A stretch of 64,000 nt of DNA, from NCBI GenBank assembly GCA_903772945.1, contig CAICTM010000128.1:1-64000 (forward strand), written 5' to 3'. Position numbers and translations under genes: made by a program. Positions 1 to 11,037 of the stretch are shown in pieces (within the stretch, counting starts at the first letter, position 1; each line of letters starts with the position of its first letter). The DNA is from Seminavis robusta (Eukaryota > Bacillariophyta > Bacillariophyceae > Naviculales > Naviculaceae). A model generated the notes under the pieces. It worked only from the letters and a program-made list of their open reading frames with translations, was not told where the DNA came from and ran no database searches.

Positions 1-560
1 CCGCGCGAGTCGAAAGCACTCCGGATGAATATGACTTCGCGCAAGTAATCCACCAGCGTACCTCAAGCCAACTCTGATGGATAGAGCGGTCATCAACACA
101 TAGACTAACTTGATCGCATGTTGCGAGGACGATGGCAAGACGACCTCAGTGAATGTATCCTGGGATGGGTACTCACGCGGTCGCTTTGCAATGAATGCCA
201 CGATTATACCACCTTGCGTGCAAGCCCGCCACAGCTCGTGTTCAATCGTGACGCGATTACAACGATCGGTTTCGAAGCAAACTGCGAAGTACATCTAAGA
301 ACGTCGACAACAGACTATATCCAAACAAAACATCTACGATAGGGAAAACGCAACGCGGTGTCCCTCATCAATACAGATGTAACGATACGTGTTAGATTCC
401 AACAGTATCAGCACAGAAATGTACGGCAGCCAAAGAACAAAGGTCCTTAACTATAGACCGAGTCAAAACAAGGCACTGTACGGCACCAAATACTACCGCC
501 AACTAGGCGGCACATTCTACACATACTTGGAACAAGGTATTTACACCCATAAAAGGCCTG
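1..560 (+). mobile_element. Fossil fragment of an LTR retroelement (Ty3/gypsy-like integrase end)
   Basis: Around 150-330 the plus strand encodes a stretch with the motif SPPQLVFNRD at about 223-252, typical of the C-terminal part of Ty3/gypsy-type integrases. Weaker similarity to the region after the integrase core continues to about 560. The copy is broken, with several breaks, and has no recognisable reverse transcriptase, gag or intact LTR in the window; the left part lies outside it. It looks old. The family is inferred from a motif remembered from diatom gypsy-like elements, not from a search. Confidence 0.5.
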
Positions 561-2279
561 ATCCCCTTGTAAGGATTGCCATAGTGCGATCGCACATGTT
601 AAATCAAATCCCATGAGAGTAGCCGCGCACTTTAAATCATATGTCTCCTTGTCCTTGATCTGTCTGCTATGCGCCTTCTGTGAACCTTGTCAGTGGGCGA
701 ATGCAATAACGGTCTTAGCTTATTCGCGACATCGATCCTAGATTAGGTTTGAGTTCGACATCATGACCTGACTCTCGTCTGAATAGTATTGAGACCAGGA
801 GTTTTCAATGACCCCGCGTAGTCTATTAGGTTTGATGATGAACAACTCGCTCTGATATTTATCTAGCGTGGAGTAGAGTACTTCCACGCTACTAGATCCA
901 GCTAGACAAACCTTCCACGCGTTTCGCGTTTTTAGGATCGTGGAGAGACGTAGGATTACTACCACAACCTATCGTTCTCACACTTTATAGTCTCCCGCGG
1001 GAAGCCAGATCTACGATCCTTTGATGATGATCTCTCTCGTTGATTAGTTTTCATAGCTTTCTAATCTCTCTCATAACTTTCATTCTCTCAAACTCAAAAC
1101 ACTCGAAAGATCTTTACACTAGCTTTTAGCGTAGTGCACTGTGTAGACATTTACATAAGGATCACTTAATGGCCAAAACACTTTCCCAAACAGACAAAAT
1201 GCGGAGTAACCCAGAGGCACACTCCGTGCAGTACGGAAAGAACTACATCAATGCCATGCCGAATGTATACCGTAGCATCTGATCCTCCCCAATCAATGAA
1301 CTAGCTAGCTAGCTAGGACAGCAGCAACACTGCGCAGAACTTTCACTTCCAATGGATTAATTAACTGAGAGAACGGGAAGAGTGGATTGAGCAGCTCCTC
1401 AACCACCCCCGGCAGCTCAAAAAGGAAAACAATACACTAGCTACTAGTTAGCTAGCTACATTTAGTACGGGTGACCATGTTGTCTGCGGTCCAATCTACG
1501 GCAGATCTGGGCAGCTCGCAGTGCTACCGGTACCGGTGGCGTGTGCTACTAGTACATGTACCAGTAATAAGGCCACTCCTTTTGTTGATTACATGTGCTG
1601 CATAGGTACCGGTGGGAACAACCGTCGACGAGCACCTCCCCTTGCTCGATTGGCACTCGTGTCCACAAAGACTTAGTTTATTGGCATTAGCATCTGAAAG
1701 TCACAACCAGTGAGTACAACCCCTTGCACAGTCTTGCCAAATTCTTGAGCGAGCCATTCGGGAATGATGGGATGCCAGAGATGGGCCCGTGGATCGCGCT
1801 CCAACTGATCACATAACCGAGCAATAACACTTCACCTCTTGATGAGGGCATTGGTCGTGTGACAAGGAGACCCTCACAGAATTGGGAGAAACCGTGCTCA
1901 CAAATAATCAATCAAATTTTTCATCTCTCGGCAATCGAGAAAAGCGCATCGGCAAGCAACTTGGCGACGAAGCCAAACGTCCCTTGAAGAAGAAGACAGG
2001 CCCGAGTCATCAGTCCCATTGCTTTTGAAAAACTGCGAGCAGTAAAGAGGAGCGTGCCCACCTCCAATCTTGGGCAAGCACCATTGCAAACGTTCCGAGA
2101 TTATCTTATTCCCATCCATTATCTATCTACCCATCAATCTACTACTATACCCACCTTATCACAAAACCAAAAGAAACAAACATACCCCAGAGCTACCAAT
2201 TGATTAAGTTGAAGCAAGGGTATCTGAATCTCCAGAAAGACAAGACAAGACAAGCACTTCTGAGGAAGAAGATTTGACC
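561..2279. other. Intergenic stretch without a supported gene
   Basis: Only short unsupported reading frames occur here. 980-1130 is rich in CTCTC/TTTC pyrimidine runs and could be the end of a decayed LTR, but no partner copy or clean terminal repeat is visible. CTAGCTAG runs occur near 1303 and ACCGGTACCGGT near 1528. About 2100-2270, just upstream of the first SGNH gene, is pyrimidine and CTAT rich and may include its promoter and 5' UTR. Confidence 0.4.
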
Positions 2280-4138
2280 ATGACAATGACAATAATGATT
2301 TCCAAACTGATATTATTACTCCTGCTACCCGTGCTTGCAACGGGCGTACGACCCCACACTCTTTGGTTCTTTGGAAATAGCTACACCAAGAATCAGGGAA
2401 TGGTGGGAATGGCCCGATGTTTCTATACCCTCGAAACCCAACGATTAGATCCTCCCGTTCTGACGGTCCATACTCCCGCCTACACTCCCGGCGGTGCTAC
2501 CCTACAGAATCACATTGCCTATCTCCGCGATGATCCCAATGCTCCCTTTTTCGACAATCCCGACGAAATTTATCCCTGGGTCCTCTTGCAAGAACAGAGC
2601 ATTTACCCGTCCATTCCAGCATACCTCCAGGATTCCATTCGAGCGGCCAATGATTTGAGTTTCTTCTTTTGGCTACGACCCGTACAGGATGTCATGTTCA
2701 TCATGACATGGGGCGGTAGGGGTGGACATATTGATAGTCAAGTGAATTATCCCTCGTTTTTGGCCCACAACGATGCGCTCTTTGAGGGATACCGGCAAAT
2801 GGTCCAAACCACATCCACAAACCACGTCCCAAGGTACATGGCACCCTGTGGATTGACATTTGCTACCATTCACAATGATTGTGTGGATGCTGGACTCGAT
2901 CCACAAGATCCGGAAGTCTGCCTCTTTGCCAGACTCTACGTCAATGATGGTGTGTTATCGGAACACGAAACGACGAACCTTGTGTGATTTTGCGCTTTTT
3001 GTACCTCACACTGTTTTCTTCGTTTGTTTGTTTGTTTGTTTGTTTGTTTGTGTTCTGCAACACAGGTCGTCACCCTTCTCGTATTGGTGCCTACGCTTGC
3101 GCTGCCACCATCGGGGCATCCATGACTGGTATTCACCCAGATACTACCACTTGCCTCCCCCGTCAAGGTGATGGCATTAACGAGGAGGAGGCATACGTGG
3201 TCCGAATGGCAGTGGAAAAAACCATTCGAGAGACTTTTGAATCCGGATTGATCAATTACAAATTCGACACTATTTGGCCGGCACCAGATGCCACGGCTCC
3301 GACTGTTCCTGCTACTCAACCACCCGTCCCGGCTGTCACAATGCCACCCGCTGCCAGCAATGGCAATGGACCCCCGGACGAAACACCAGGCAATGGACCT
3401 CCAGAACCAGTGCCGGGCATTGGACCCCCGGAATCAATAACAGGCGACGAAGAAGTACCAGACTGCTGGGCTTTGCCACCACCCGCTGATGGGTCTTGTC
3501 TTCCTGCAAACCCGTCGACTATTGATGATGGGATGCCCGATGCCTATAGAGGATGGTATTCTTTGAACAATGATGGTTGCTGTCAAGACTTCTGTCGTTG
3601 GAATGGGTATAGTGGTCCCGGAGGGGACCCATCCATTCAAACTACACATGAGAACTCATTTTGGGCTTGCCGACCAGCGGGGTACTCCACCTGTACCTAC
3701 TGGAGAAACTATTTGACTCCTTTCACTGCTACAAGGTGCCTAGCGCAGGGTGTTCCGGCGGTGGGAACCGTGGCGCCCACCGAGGCGGGTACTGCAGCAG
3801 TCACCACAGTGGGTACCGTGGCGGGCACCCCAGCGGGTACCGTTGCGGGCACCCCAACAGGAACCGCGGGAGCCACGACCGGCGGTGGTGATTTGGGCAC
3901 TCCTGCGTTTACCAGCAGTCCATCGGCTGATATTGGGACCGACGTGGAGAAGAAGTCGGAAAGTTCCGAGGAGAGCTCTGCGAAATTTGAACAGTATCAG
4001 CATTCCCGACACGACGAGGAGGCGGAGGGAGGCGAAGCAATTTATTTGTTGGAGAGTTCGGCTGCCAACGCAGGTTTTGCGTGGAGCTTGGCAAGTCGAG
4101 CACTGGTTGTGGCGGCATCCGTGTTCCTGATGGCATGA
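2280..4138 (+). CDS. Secreted SGNH-hydrolase-like protein with one Cys-rich module
   Basis: Two exons, 2280-2949 and 3066-4138, joined in frame. The intron of 116 bp contains a (GTTT)n run. An N-terminal signal peptide (about 22 residues, LILLLLLPVLATG) precedes an SGNH-like domain: the serine block GNS has Ser34, followed by YTPGGAT, LLQEQS, MTWG and, across the intron, D-G-R-H-P-S, the expected Asp-His dyad. A Pro-rich linker (GNGPP repeats) leads to an eight-cysteine module at about 3463-3756 (NNDGCCQDFC, WACRPAGYSTC), a GT-rich tract (VAGTPAGT) and a hydrophobic C-terminus that could be a GPI signal. The likely role is an extracellular or wall-associated esterase or deacetylase; the substrate is unknown. 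It resembles bacterial DUF4886-type SGNH proteins. The upstream in-frame TTG at 2274 was not used because ATG at 2280 gives the full signal peptide. Confidence 0.8.
3022..3050 (+). repeat. (GTTT)n microsatellite inside intron
   Basis: About seven GTTT units fill the middle of the single intron of the preceding SGNH gene. Both flanking exons stay in phase without it. Confidence 0.9.
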
Positions 4139-4580
4139 CGGTGACGAGGTGAGGACGAGGGATTTTTCTTCCTGCAGACAAATCAACTCCTGCTGTTTCC
4201 ATACAATCCACACAAGCCGAAAAGTACATATGTTAGATATTGAAGACAATTAGATGAGTTAGCTATGCACAAAACTGGGTATCTTTTTTGTCTTTTGGGA
4301 GCAATTACCTATTGCATAAAACTGGGTACAATATCTGTTTCCCTCTGGTGCCTGGAGCTTTTGTGGATTGCCACGGCGACAGCAGAATAACCAAGGCGTG
4401 GGAAAGACTTGGATCGATCACAAATCCCAGCAGTCTTCTCTCTACATCCTGTATGGACGCCACATGCACATGGTAACATCTAGTAGAGCCACCGTTGTTG
4501 GTGCGAGAAACGAGCCTGGGACTGATGCAACATGGTCCACTACTTTGCAGCTGATTAGCTATTAGTAGTGTCTAGCTAGA

Positions 4581-4757
4581 GTTCCATTCTGTAGAGGAAC
4601 GCCCTTCCACCAACAAGTGCGAACCTGGAACGAGAGCGAGCCCGGCCGGATGAGACCTAAATGGAAATCCGTTAGGATTGACATTTAGGTCGAAGCCGGC
4701 CGGGCGAGCTCTCGTGACAGGTGAGCACAGTAGGGGGAAGGGCGTATCTTCTGGAAC
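4581..4757. repeat. Foldback (long imperfect inverted repeat)
   Basis: The arms 4630-4663 and 4682-4715 are near-perfect inverted complements (ACGAGAGC...CCTAAATG against CATTTAGG...CTCTCGT) around an 18-nt loop. Pairing continues outward imperfectly: ACGCCCTTCC at 4598-4607 pairs with GGAAGGGCGT at about 4736-4745, and GTTCCA at 4581 pairs with TGGAAC at 4752. The whole could fold into one hairpin of about 177 nt. It lies between the SGNH gene and the Crypton-like gene, both on the plus strand. It may be a foldback/MITE relic or a hairpin RNA source. The rest of 4139-5245 shows no gene. Confidence 0.7.
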
Positions 4758-5245
4758 CATGTGACAATTTCACCCCTAAGTAACCAATTGGAGTTTTCTA
4801 AGTAAAGATTATTTTAGCTCACATTTTGAGTTTGAAGCCAATCCAAATGGCGCCATTTTGCCTGCTGCACTTGCCTGAACCGATGCAGATCCGATGCAGC
4901 GGGGACGCCATTTCACAGCGGCAACATCACACCACGGAGTCACTAGCTAGTGACACCTATTGCTGCCGTTACCGCGTTACCGCTCCTATTGCCGTTACCG
5001 CTCCTATTGCCGCCTTGTTGTCAAAGGTCACCCCATCTCCAGTCAAAAGGCTGGTGTCTTTTCCGTGGCAGCTGTCAATCTCACGGAGTTTTTAGTTCTT
5101 TTTCCTCATCGATCTTGTTGCCTCTCGGCGGTGAGGTGTCGGCGGTGAGTGAGAGGTGTCAGCCAGAGTTGAGTGGAGTCAGTGTCCTCTAACGGTAACC
5201 ACGTTGTCGTCTTTGCCTCTGTGTCAGTAGAGCGGTCAGGTCATC

Positions 5246-8200
5246 ATGGCGGGTCGTTCCACTCGGTCAAAAGGCACATTCCAGGCTGGTGGATCGCTGT
5301 TCTCTCAGATTGCCTCAATAGCAGAAGCCACTGCCAATGGCACTGAAGGAGCCTTGTTACTGCAGCGAGAAATTGCCGATGCTGCAGCAGATGACGAAGA
5401 GATTGTGGAGTATACTCAACACAACAGTCAAGGAACTGTACACTGGAGTCAAGCCACTGGTGAACTTACCGTGCAGGGTAAGGCCGACGCTGAAGACGAA
5501 TTCAATTTACCCCCTCCAGATGACTCCTCGGATTCTAGCGAGGACGAAGACGAAGACGACCAAGGCTCTGGAAGCGAAGATGGCTCTCCCTTGCAACTCG
5601 CTCAACTCTCTGCCGTTTCTCCAGACGACACCTCCAACAAGGAAAACTGCCATACCTTCTCTCAAGTCGAAAATGCCAGCCTCCTTCTCCAATTTCGACC
5701 TCCAGCCGCCGCGGCACCAGCAAATCCCCCACCGCCGCTCCCAGCCGATCCAAAGCAAGCGCGGAAAATGAGACTCCGATCGGCCCACCAAGAGCAGCAA
5801 GAGTCGAACCGTGCCGCCGCCCTTCATTCGTTCGATGATCGTTGGGAAAAACAAGATCGGGCTTTTGGCGAATCGGGTGAATATATCACCAATTTCGACA
5901 CGGAACCAAAAGACGATCCTCCAGGTTAGGTAGACGACACGCCAGAGCGGGACGAGGAACAGGACGAGGATGACGCTCATTCCACTGTAGCCTCCACCGT
6001 TGGATCTCGTGGTAGCAAACGCAAAAGAGGCAAACACAAGAAATCGCCCCGTCGCACCACCCATGAAGGAACTGGTTGTCCACTCGTAGGAAATGCTGGT
6101 GCCATCGTGCCTCATCCGGACCACCACCGTCAAAATCATCCTCTTGTGACAGGGACCGCCAAGAAACCGGGGCCGAACCCATACCAAAAGAAGTCGAAGT
6201 CTGTCGCTCTTCCACTTCCAACCAAACAAACTCGATCCAAGGCTCCACCGAATCCCGCTCCACTTTGTTCTCCCGAGCTTGAAGAATTTGCCCTTCCCGC
6301 AAGTACTCAAGAAGAAAGCGAGAGTCTAGAAGAGATCTGCCGCCTGATGAATCAGTCCACCGAAGATTTTGGAGACGAACAAGATCTTGTTGACAACTGT
6401 AAGCGTGGCAGCAACACCCAGGCACGCGAAGCGCGGAAGTTGGCTTGTGTCAAACGGATGGAAGATACTCTGAAGGATTCGAACCAAGACTGGTCCCGGC
6501 GGCTCTTGGTCAAAGTCAACTGTCGATACCTCCAAGCCAAGGGAGATTTTGTCGCGTTGGATTACGTTTTGTATGACTATCTGGAAGGCGAAAAGACTCC
6601 TTGGAAGCGTAGCTTGATGAACCGCATCATCACACTTTGTGGCGTCAAGTGGAAGAAGAAGTCGGCCGGTGTCATTGGCGGTGAAGTAGGCGGTGAACTC
6701 CAACCAGGCTCTCTCATGAAGACCATCCGTGACCTCTTGTGCAAGCTCCGCGAACGGAATATTGATTACGACGTCAAAGAGTTCTCCGGAGTTGGTGAAT
6801 TCAATGGAGTTGTCACAGACAAGATGCAGCGACATTACAAGGAGGATCATAGCTATGGAACCTTGCCCAACCAGAAGCGTGCTCCCAAAGATTACATCGT
6901 TCTCTTGATGCAAGCAATCCAGAACAAGAAACTCGATCCTGAAAACAATCTCGATCATTTGGTCTTCGTCGTCATCTTTTGTCTTGGATATTATTGTGCT
7001 TTCCGTGGCGGGGAGGATCATTCGGGGTTGCACATCAACGATATTGGCTTCGGTTTCTTCAACGCAGAGTATGGTGGTTGGGAAGGCCGCGAGTATGTTT
7101 GGGTAAACATCTGCGCCAGCAAGGCCACAAAGTTGAGCACCAAGTATCCGCACATCAAACCTAACCAGCGCACCAAGCTCTTCATTCCAGATGATCATGA
7201 CTTGAAAGGTTGGACTCCTGTCCGATACTTCAAATTGTACCTGTCGTACACCCACCCGGAAGCCAAGAGCTTCTACGCAAAGGACATTGTCAGCGACAAG
7301 ACTCGACATACCATCTGCGCTGAATTGAAGGATCGACTTGCTTGTGTTCGTGATGTCCGCTTCTATCATGCTGGCAATGGCACCGCTCAGCACAACCTCA
7401 GTCCCGCTTCCATCGTCCGGAAATGCAAGGCTTTGGCAAAGTTGATTGGCATTGAGGACTACGAATCCTGCACCGGTCATGCCCTTCGTGCATTGGCCAT
7501 AACTGAAGCTGTTTCCGCTGACTTGAACTCCAATGAAGTTGCAAACATGGCTCGTCAAAAGAGCACCACTGTTCAAACAGAGTATGTGCACGGTGCCACC
7601 GCGTCTCGTGTCTCCAATCAGATCAGTGCCGTCAGCATTGCCAATGTCATGAAACGGAGTAATGCCACCGATGTGGTTGAAGTGGTTGACTCCAAGCCTG
7701 CCGCACGCGGATCCTCCGGTCCCAACGACAATGAGTCGAATGAAGTCGAAGTGCAACGGTTGCGAGCAGAGAATGCAGAGATGAAACTCAAGATGCTCGA
7801 ACAGCAATCTGTGAGTGCCATGGCTCCACCACCAGCTGCTTCCTTTCCCAATCAGCCACCGTATGTTCCACCACATGCTTCGTATTCAGCTCCACCACCG
7901 CCGGCATATCAGGCTCCACCACAGGCGGCATATCCGGTTCCACCACCGCAGACATATCATGCTCCACCACAGGCGGCGTATCAGGCTCCACCACAGCTCT
8001 ATCATCAGTTCCCGCAGTATCAGTCCAATCAATATCCGCCAACTCCATATGGGTATCAGTTTCCACCCCATGGATATCAGCAAGCGCCACCATCATCATA
8101 CTTTGGCGGTGGGTATCAGACATTTGGACCTCCGAATGGGTATCCTCCACTGGATCATCATCGTGGATCGTATCCTCCACCGGAACTCCAGGGATATCAG

Positions 8201-8452
8201 CAAGGGCCTCCACCGGTTCAGCATGTTCAGCCAGGACCTCCAACGGATCATCTTGGATATGGGCATAATCGTGGGTGCTCCCCTGTTCCTCCACCGGTTC
8301 AGCGTGTTCGTTCGCCACTGCCTCCTTCCGGTCATATGCCCCCACCCGAACGTCGAAATTCGATACCTCATGGCCAACCCAACGTCCAATCAAATCCATC
8401 CGGACCTTGGCAGAGTCACAGTCATGGTGGACAAAACTACGGTCCCCGCTAA
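5246..8452 (+). CDS. Crypton-like tyrosine recombinase, interrupted by one in-frame TAG or a 66-bp intron
   Basis: One frame of 1069 codons from ATG 5246 is open except for TAG at 5927-5929. A possible intron with donor GT at 5925 and acceptor AG at 5989-5990 (66 bp, multiple of three) would remove it. The N-terminal third is acidic and disordered (DSSEDEDEDD) and followed by a basic patch (SKRKRGKHKK). The catalytic domain, residues about 480-800, has FRGGEDH with Arg587, a Lys-rich strand (ASKATK), H-x-x-R as GHALR (His745, Arg748) and a candidate nucleophile Tyr780 in TEYVHG, the R/K/HxxR/Y set of tyrosine recombinases related to Cryptons and DUF3504. After a short coiled coil (EVQRLRAENAEMKLKML) comes a repetitive P/Y/Q-rich tail (YQAPPQAAY units). 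No reverse transcriptase and no terminal repeats were seen, so this is a Crypton DNA transposon or a domesticated copy. Confidence 0.75.
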
Positions 8453-9286
8453 TCCTTCGTCATGTGACATGGTGGCGTTTCGAAGATTGACTCGAGTTGT
8501 GTGTGGAAAAATGCATAGCTATCGCTTTTTGGCTGTTTTGGAAATGCGACCATCGAAATTTATGGGAGAAATGAAAGTGGATGGAGTTGTCTTCAGTCCT
8601 TTTCTTTCGTGCACCTGATTAGATTCGCATTTGATCCTTGAGTTGGTCCTCTCTTTAGCTTCCGTTGGCTAAAGACCCCAATCGCTAGCATAAATGGTTG
8701 TTGTTCAAACTCTATTACAACCCTATATCATAGTAATTATTTCAGAAATTGAACAATCTTTGTTTTAGCTGAAAGATATGGTTTAGTCTAGTCATTCCCA
8801 CAAAGATTTCAACGCCATCCAAATCGATCACACATCTATAAAATCTTTTTCCCGGAAGATCATTCAATCGTACGACTTCATCAATTCTAAATTCTTTGTT
8901 TAGGTACACATTTGCTGGCCCGAAGAAGCTCACAGACTTATAGATCTGTATGAAAGTGGTTTTGGGAGAAGCACTATTGCCGTCAAAATAGAAGGCTAGT
9001 TTGTATCGTGGTTGACTCCCTCTCAACGTTGAGTATCGACCAAATTTTGGCACATGGTCGCGAAATTTCTTAATACTGAAAAATGTGAGCGTTGAGAGGT
9101 CATGCCGGCACTTAGATCATTCCAGTATTTCCACCCAAATTTGCGACCAAAATTCGAGTACTAAAATTGTCATAGTAAAATCAGTCGTGTCAACCTCACA
9201 ACTTCAACTTGCTGTAGACTCATTACTGGAAGCTACACGAATTCTCTAAATTAATTGGAGCATGGTTCTGTAGATATCGGGCGTCC
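8453..9286. other. Intergenic stretch without a supported gene
   Basis: A 103-codon frame on the minus strand (8742-9053) has protein-like composition but starts with GTG and matches nothing I recognise. Short partly inverted ATTTTGGTCGC-type sequences occur near 9030-9165. Nothing marks the 3' end of the Crypton-like element. Confidence 0.35.
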
Positions 9287-10267
9287 TCAGCTTCGGCCGG
9301 AAGTACAGTCGTACTCGATGTCTTCGTACTCGCTGTCATCGTCCACATAGAGCGAGTGCTCTGGATTCCTTTTTCCACTGGCAGCGTGACGCAACTTTCC
9401 AACCAGCATTCTAACCTGCTCGCATCCGCTGCTTGGGAGGGTGGCTTCAAATGCATCGATCTGCTTGTTGAAGTCTTTCATGTCACCAACAGTCCATCCC
9501 ATAGGTGACCTACGGGTACGGGGAAACATTCCCGTTGATTCGATCAACGTCCAGCCCCAATGGGGAATCACGTCGTAGGGGCTCGCAGCTCCACCGTAGT
9601 ACTTGCTGATGTTGCCATTGCGGAAGGTAAAGGCAAACTTTCGGATATCTTCTTCCAGATCTTTCACGACGGCGTCGGGCACATCTCCATAGCTGATTGC
9701 ACCTTCCGGTGCAGATGCTTTCAGCTCCTCCACAAGTTGCTGCATTTTGGCAATGATGGCCAGAAAACGCCTCCGGGCACTGCGGGCCTGCCTTGACTCG
9801 TACCGGAACTGGTACTGGTATGTGGGTTGGATCAAGACCAACTCGTCCACCGTCAAACCGGATTGCATCCTCCATTCGACCAATTCTTCCCTGATGTTGT
9901 CATCGGCAACCATGTCTTCAATCGTCGAATGCTTGTGCTCGGTTGCGATCTTGTCTGCGAGGGTGGAATGACCGCTGGTTTGCATGATGTGGGCCACGGC
10001 ACAAGGGATGCCTCGGCTGTCGATGAAGCAGGGCTTTCGTGCCAGGGGGGTTGTGGAATCTTCGTGACGAGGAAAGACACCGCCTTGAATGTACTCGGAG
10101 AGCGACTGCAAGCTAGCGCTTCGTGCTTGGTCGAAAGGAGACTCCTCGAGACGACAAAGATGGTTCAAAGCATACTCCAGATGGGCCGTGACTCCAGCCT
10201 CCTCGCTGATGCTCGTCAAAGCCACGTCGTCCCCATGCTTCCAGCTATAATGCTGGCGGCAACGCAC
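9287..10267 (-). CDS. Hypothetical protein with bacterial-type CAV/IQP domain, probably 5'-truncated
   Basis: About 320 codons are open, but there is no ATG near the 5' end: the first in-frame Met is about residue 103 (HIMQTSG). Residues about 55-160 contain G-V-F-P, a C-FIDSRGIPCAV segment, SGHSTLADKIA and GLTVDELVLIQPTY. From memory this pattern occurs in uncharacterised bacterial proteins (FID..G..CAV...IQP.Y); no function is known to me. The rest is alpha-helical, with KMQQLVEELK and an acidic C-terminus (DDDSEYEDIEYD). The frame runs 23 bp into a dispersed repeat beginning at 10245, so the true N-terminal exon is either upstream of a splice acceptor (CAG at about 10253-10255) or has been lost. 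It may be horizontally acquired, or a truncated gene. Confidence 0.5.
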   Translation of the reverse strand: MRCRQHYSWKHGDDVALTSISEEAGVTAHLEYALNHLCRLEESPFDQARSASLQSLSEYIQGGVFPRHEDSTTPLARKPCFIDSRGIPCAVAHIMQTSGHSTLADKIATEHKHSTIEDMVADDNIREELVEWRMQSGLTVDELVLIQPTYQYQFRYESRQARSARRRFLAIIAKMQQLVEELKASAPEGAISYGDVPDAVVKDLEEDIRKFAFTFRNGNISKYYGGAASPYDVIPHWGWTLIESTGMFPRTRRSPMGWTVGDMKDFNKQIDAFEATLPSSGCEQVRMLVGKLRHAASGKRNPEHSLYVDDDSEYEDIEYDCTSGRS

Positions 10268-10550
10268 GACAGATTATAGCCAGACTCATAAAGCTAGGTA
10301 GGCAAGCTTTGCATGCATGCAATGACATTCTGGGACACCTACAGGGCTATTGTCTACCCCTGTCTACACTATGGCCTGAGCTACGAGCTAGGAGTACTAA
10401 GTGGTTTGGGCTTAAGGCTATAGAGCTGTTAATGCTACTATTGCTTTGTGCCTAACCCAAGCTGTGTGAGTGGTGGTGCTACTATTGCTTTGTGCCTAAC
10501 CCAAGCTGTGTGAGTGGTGGCATTGGCTACACTCATACAGCTGTGAACTC
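10245..10550 (+). repeat. Dispersed repeat A, copy 1
   Basis: About 306 bp that recur almost identically at 10776-11037. This copy differs by a tandem duplication of a 44-bp segment (TGCTACTATTGC...GAGTGGTGG). It abuts the 5' end of the preceding minus-strand gene. No coding content recognised. Confidence 0.9.
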
Positions 10551-10583
10551 TTTTCAAAAACAAAAGGGTGGGATGGGTCAGGG

Positions 10584-10775
10584 AAAGCGAAAACATGAGC
10601 AATGCACTTGTGTAGCTCTAGTAACCATCTGTAGGTGACCATTATCATTGCTCTGGTCTGTTGGAAGAGGAATGAAGAATGAGGAGGAGCGAGAGGACTG
10701 CAGAGGTGCGAGTCTTCTTCGGATCCGCGGTACATTCCTCTAGACGCACACTTGCTCCTACTTTATGCTCTCGGA
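10584..10775 (+). repeat. Dispersed repeat B, copy 1
   Basis: 192 bp beginning AAAGCGAAAACATGAGC and ending TTATGCTCTCGGA. They recur at 16685-16881 with only a short indel near CATTGCTC. It lies directly upstream of repeat A copy 2. Confidence 0.9.
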
Positions 10776-11037
10776 CTATAATGCTGGCGGCAACGCACGA
10801 CAGATTATAGCCAGACTCATAAAGCTAGGTAGGCAAGCTTTGCATGCATGCAATGACATTCTGGGACACCTACAGGGCTATTGTCTACCCCTGTCTACAC
10901 TATGGCCTGAGCTACGAGCTAGGAGTACTAAGTGGTTTGGGCTTAAGGCTATAGAGCTGTTAATGCTACTATTGCTTTGTGCCTAACCCAAGCTGTGTGA
11001 GTGGTGGCATTGGCTACACTCATACAGCTGTGAACTC
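10776..11037 (+). repeat. Dispersed repeat A, copy 2
   Basis: 262 bp matching 10245-10550 apart from the 44-bp internal duplication. It starts with CTATAATGCTGG immediately after repeat B and ends with CAGCTGTGAACTC. Confidence 0.9.

Noticed and set aside
561-1170. Possible LTR of the adjoining retroelement fossil
   Set aside because: No matching second copy, no clear terminal TG...CA and no primer-binding site could be identified.
6326-7876. 516-codon minus-strand frame opposite the recombinase
   Set aside because: It is the mirror of a well-supported plus-strand domain and has no recognisable motif.
8742-9053. 103-codon minus-strand frame with protein-like composition
   Set aside because: GTG start, no family match, no splice context; kept only as a remark.
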